From CAZKXX01 sp964556705 (GTDB lineage: Bacteria > Acidobacteriota > Terriglobia > UBA7540): a stretch of 16,784 bases of DNA. Below, piece by piece: positions 15,424 through 16,784 of this stretch. The DNA lies in NCBI GenBank assembly GCA_964556705.1, contig CAZKXX010000083.1, forward strand, positions 1 to 16,784, in the 5' to 3' direction. Numbering within the stretch: position 1 is the stretch's first letter; every line of letters begins with the position of its first letter. The notes under the pieces are model-generated. The model was not told where the DNA came from. It was given only the letters and a program-made list of their open reading frames with translations, and did no database searches. The translations under genes and the position numbers were made by a program.

Positions 15424-15846
15424 TCACTTCGTCGCCGGTGTCTGCGGGACCGCCTCTCGAAGCTGCTGGGGAATGACCGATTCGAGACCTTTGGCGCGGG
15501 TCTTGACGTAGTTGTCCATCATCTTGGGGAGTTCGGCGTTCATGCGCGCCACGAAATCGTCCTGCGCTTTGCGGAGTCTGGCGTCCATTTCTTCCTGGGC
15601 CTTCTGCATTTTGGCATCAATTCCGGCAGCGCTCTGGTTGAGCGAGTCCATGCGCTTCTGAAGCTCCTCCGCCTGGGTCAGCGCTGTGCCCATCATCTGG
15701 CGCTGCAGGAGGACTCTCATCGAGGCGAGTTCTTCGCTGTTTCTGTCGAGTTGCGAGGCGAGATAGAAATTCGACGCCAGGCCCAGCGCCACGAGGACCA
15801 TGAGAATGTAAAGAAGCGTGCGGACTCCGGAATCCGAACTGCTCAT
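15424..15846 (-). CDS. membrane-anchored coiled-coil protein, hypothetical
   Basis: The 140-residue protein has a short N-terminal tail and one transmembrane helix (about 9-30, TLLYILMVLVALGLASNFYLA). An almost uninterrupted helical coiled coil (about 32-115) is rich in Gln, Met, Glu and Lys. No enzymatic motif is visible and I do not recognise a family. The ATG at 15846 has a strong Shine-Dalgarno (GGAGGAGG, about 7 nt upstream). It begins 31 bp after the ABC-2 permease on the same strand, so the two are probably one operon and the protein may assist or tether that transporter. Confidence 0.75.
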   Translation of the reverse strand: MSSSDSGVRTLLYILMVLVALGLASNFYLASQLDRNSEELASMRVLLQRQMMGTALTQAEELQKRMDSLNQSAAGIDAKMQKAQEEMDARLRKAQDDFVARMNAELPKMMDNYVKTRAKGLESVIPQQLREAVPQTPATK

Positions 15847-15877
15847 CGTCGTTTCCTCCTCCGGCGCGGGCCGCGCC

Positions 15878-16784
15878 TTATTTCACATCCTTTCGCTTGA
15901 CGAGAAAGAGGACGGCGAGCGTTCCGGCCAGCAGGAAAGCCGTCAGGACGCCGAAATACGGTCCCTTGTCGCGCCAGAAATCGGACGGAAGCGGGAACGC
16001 CGCCGCGGCCGCCAGGTCGTCGTCGGTCATCTCGAGCCCGCGTTCCAGTTGCTCCATGTCTTCGGGATGAAGTGTCATCGAAACGGAATTGATGATCTTG
16101 TACGCGTAATCCTGGGTCGAGTGCCGCCCGTGCAGGCAGAGGTCGGCGAGCGCCTCGAGCCCCCAGCGCGAGACGGCCAGCGCCGAAAGCCATCGGACCG
16201 CTGTGGGCATTCCGGAAACGGGCTGCGGCGTGTATTTGTGAAACGCCTCCTCGACCTCTTCCGACGGCCGGATCGCGCCCACCACCTGATGAGCCGCTTC
16301 GCCGCCGCGAGCGATCTCTTCTTCAGGGGACGGCGGCTTCATCGTCTCTTCTGCCTTCGCTTTGGCCGCCGGTGGCGCAAAGAGCTGCCCTTCCATCAGT
16401 TGTTCCACGGTCAGCGGAATGAGGGGGCGGATTTCGTGCACGGGAAGAAACAATCCCGAGAGGAGCAGCTCAGGAATCAGCACCAGCGGGAAAAGCGTCA
16501 GCGCCTTTTCGGGAGAATTCACCAGGCTCGAGATGATGAGACCGATGAGCGTTCCGTTGACGGCCACCAGAAACATGACGGCCATCGCGCCCAGGATTTC
16601 TCCCGGGCCGAGCGAGAGCGCCCGATTCACAAAAAGCAACACCAGGATGACCGAGACACACTGAACGAGCCCGACGAACGACAGGACGGCCAGCTTGGAG
16701 AAGACGTAGGAAGGAATCTTCAGCCCCGTCTGGCGTTCGCGGCGATAGATGTGCTGTTCGTCCACAATCTCCCGCACGCCGTTC
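15878..16784 (-). CDS. ABC-2 type permease (ABCG-like), 3' part
   Basis: The gene enters from the window edge; the visible part is about 302 residues and has no start codon in view (GTG at 16777 is an internal Val codon in N-G-V-R-E-I-V). The sequence REIVDEQHIYRRERQTGL and the following PSYVFSKL are typical of the first cytoplasmic stretch of ABCG-type membrane domains, including the FHA-ATPase-permease fusions related to mycobacterial Rv1747. Hydrophobic segments lie at about 29-50, 60-84, 92-112 and 278-293 of the visible part. A long hydrophilic insert of about 160 residues, rich in Glu, Pro and Ala, separates the last two. Whether an ATPase and FHA domains are fused upstream cannot be seen. 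Confidence 0.8.
   Translation of the reverse strand, partial: NGVREIVDEQHIYRRERQTGLKIPSYVFSKLAVLSFVGLVQCVSVILVLLFVNRALSLGPGEILGAMAVMFLVAVNGTLIGLIISSLVNSPEKALTLFPLVLIPELLLSGLFLPVHEIRPLIPLTVEQLMEGQLFAPPAAKAKAEETMKPPSPEEEIARGGEAAHQVVGAIRPSEEVEEAFHKYTPQPVSGMPTAVRWLSALAVSRWGLEALADLCLHGRHSTQDYAYKIINSVSMTLHPEDMEQLERGLEMTDDDLAAAAAFPLPSDFWRDKGPYFGVLTAFLLAGTLAVLFLVKRKDVK

Overview
The window is high-GC bacterial DNA with a 10-N scaffold gap at 462-471, so it comes from a draft or metagenomic assembly. A receptor-type Ser/Thr kinase with PEGA repeats, several FHA proteins, an LssY_C protein, a secreted PHP hydrolase and an ArgR-ArgG-ArgH cluster together suggest Acidobacteriota or a relative. This is an inference from gene content; there is no rRNA or other phylogenetic marker here.

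Layout. (1) 1-2850, minus strand: argR, argG and argH (arginine biosynthesis), with argH interrupted by the gap and cut by the window edge. A promoter and possible ArgR operator lie upstream of argR. (2) 2901-4610, minus strand: a small unrecognised protein and an exported protein with an LssY C-terminal domain. (3) 4611-4930: a divergent intergenic region with a candidate kinase promoter. (4) 4931-14118, plus strand: six tightly packed genes. They encode a transmembrane Ser/Thr kinase with five PEGA-type repeats, an exported coiled-coil protein, an FHA-GAF-class III nucleotide cyclase, an exported trypsin-fold protein that has lost its catalytic His and Ser, an exported PHP-domain hydrolase, and a double zinc-ribbon/double FHA protein. 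An intrinsic terminator overlaps the kinase stop codon, so the kinase may be expressed apart from the rest. (5) 14180-16784, minus strand: an exported redoxin-cytochrome c fusion, a PilZ protein with a good sigma70-type promoter, a membrane-anchored coiled-coil protein, and the 3' part of an ABC-2 type permease.

The most notable item is the redoxin-cytochrome c gene (14180-14944, minus). A naive ORF call breaks it into two pieces at an in-frame TGA. That TGA falls in the redoxin active-site loop, next to where the peroxidatic Cys sits in peroxiredoxins. A perfect 7-bp hairpin with a GUC loop begins 16 nt after it and closely resembles the E. coli fdhF SECIS apical hairpin. I read it as a selenoprotein: a selenocysteine redoxin fused to a c-type cytochrome. 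The fusion suggests electrons could pass between haem and a selenol outside the cytoplasmic membrane.

How the parts may work together (inference): the kinase would phosphorylate Thr residues read by the FHA domains of the cyclase and of the zinc-ribbon protein, linking a periplasmic PEGA sensor to cyclic-nucleotide output. The exported pseudoprotease, PHP hydrolase and coiled-coil protein would act outside the cytoplasmic membrane.
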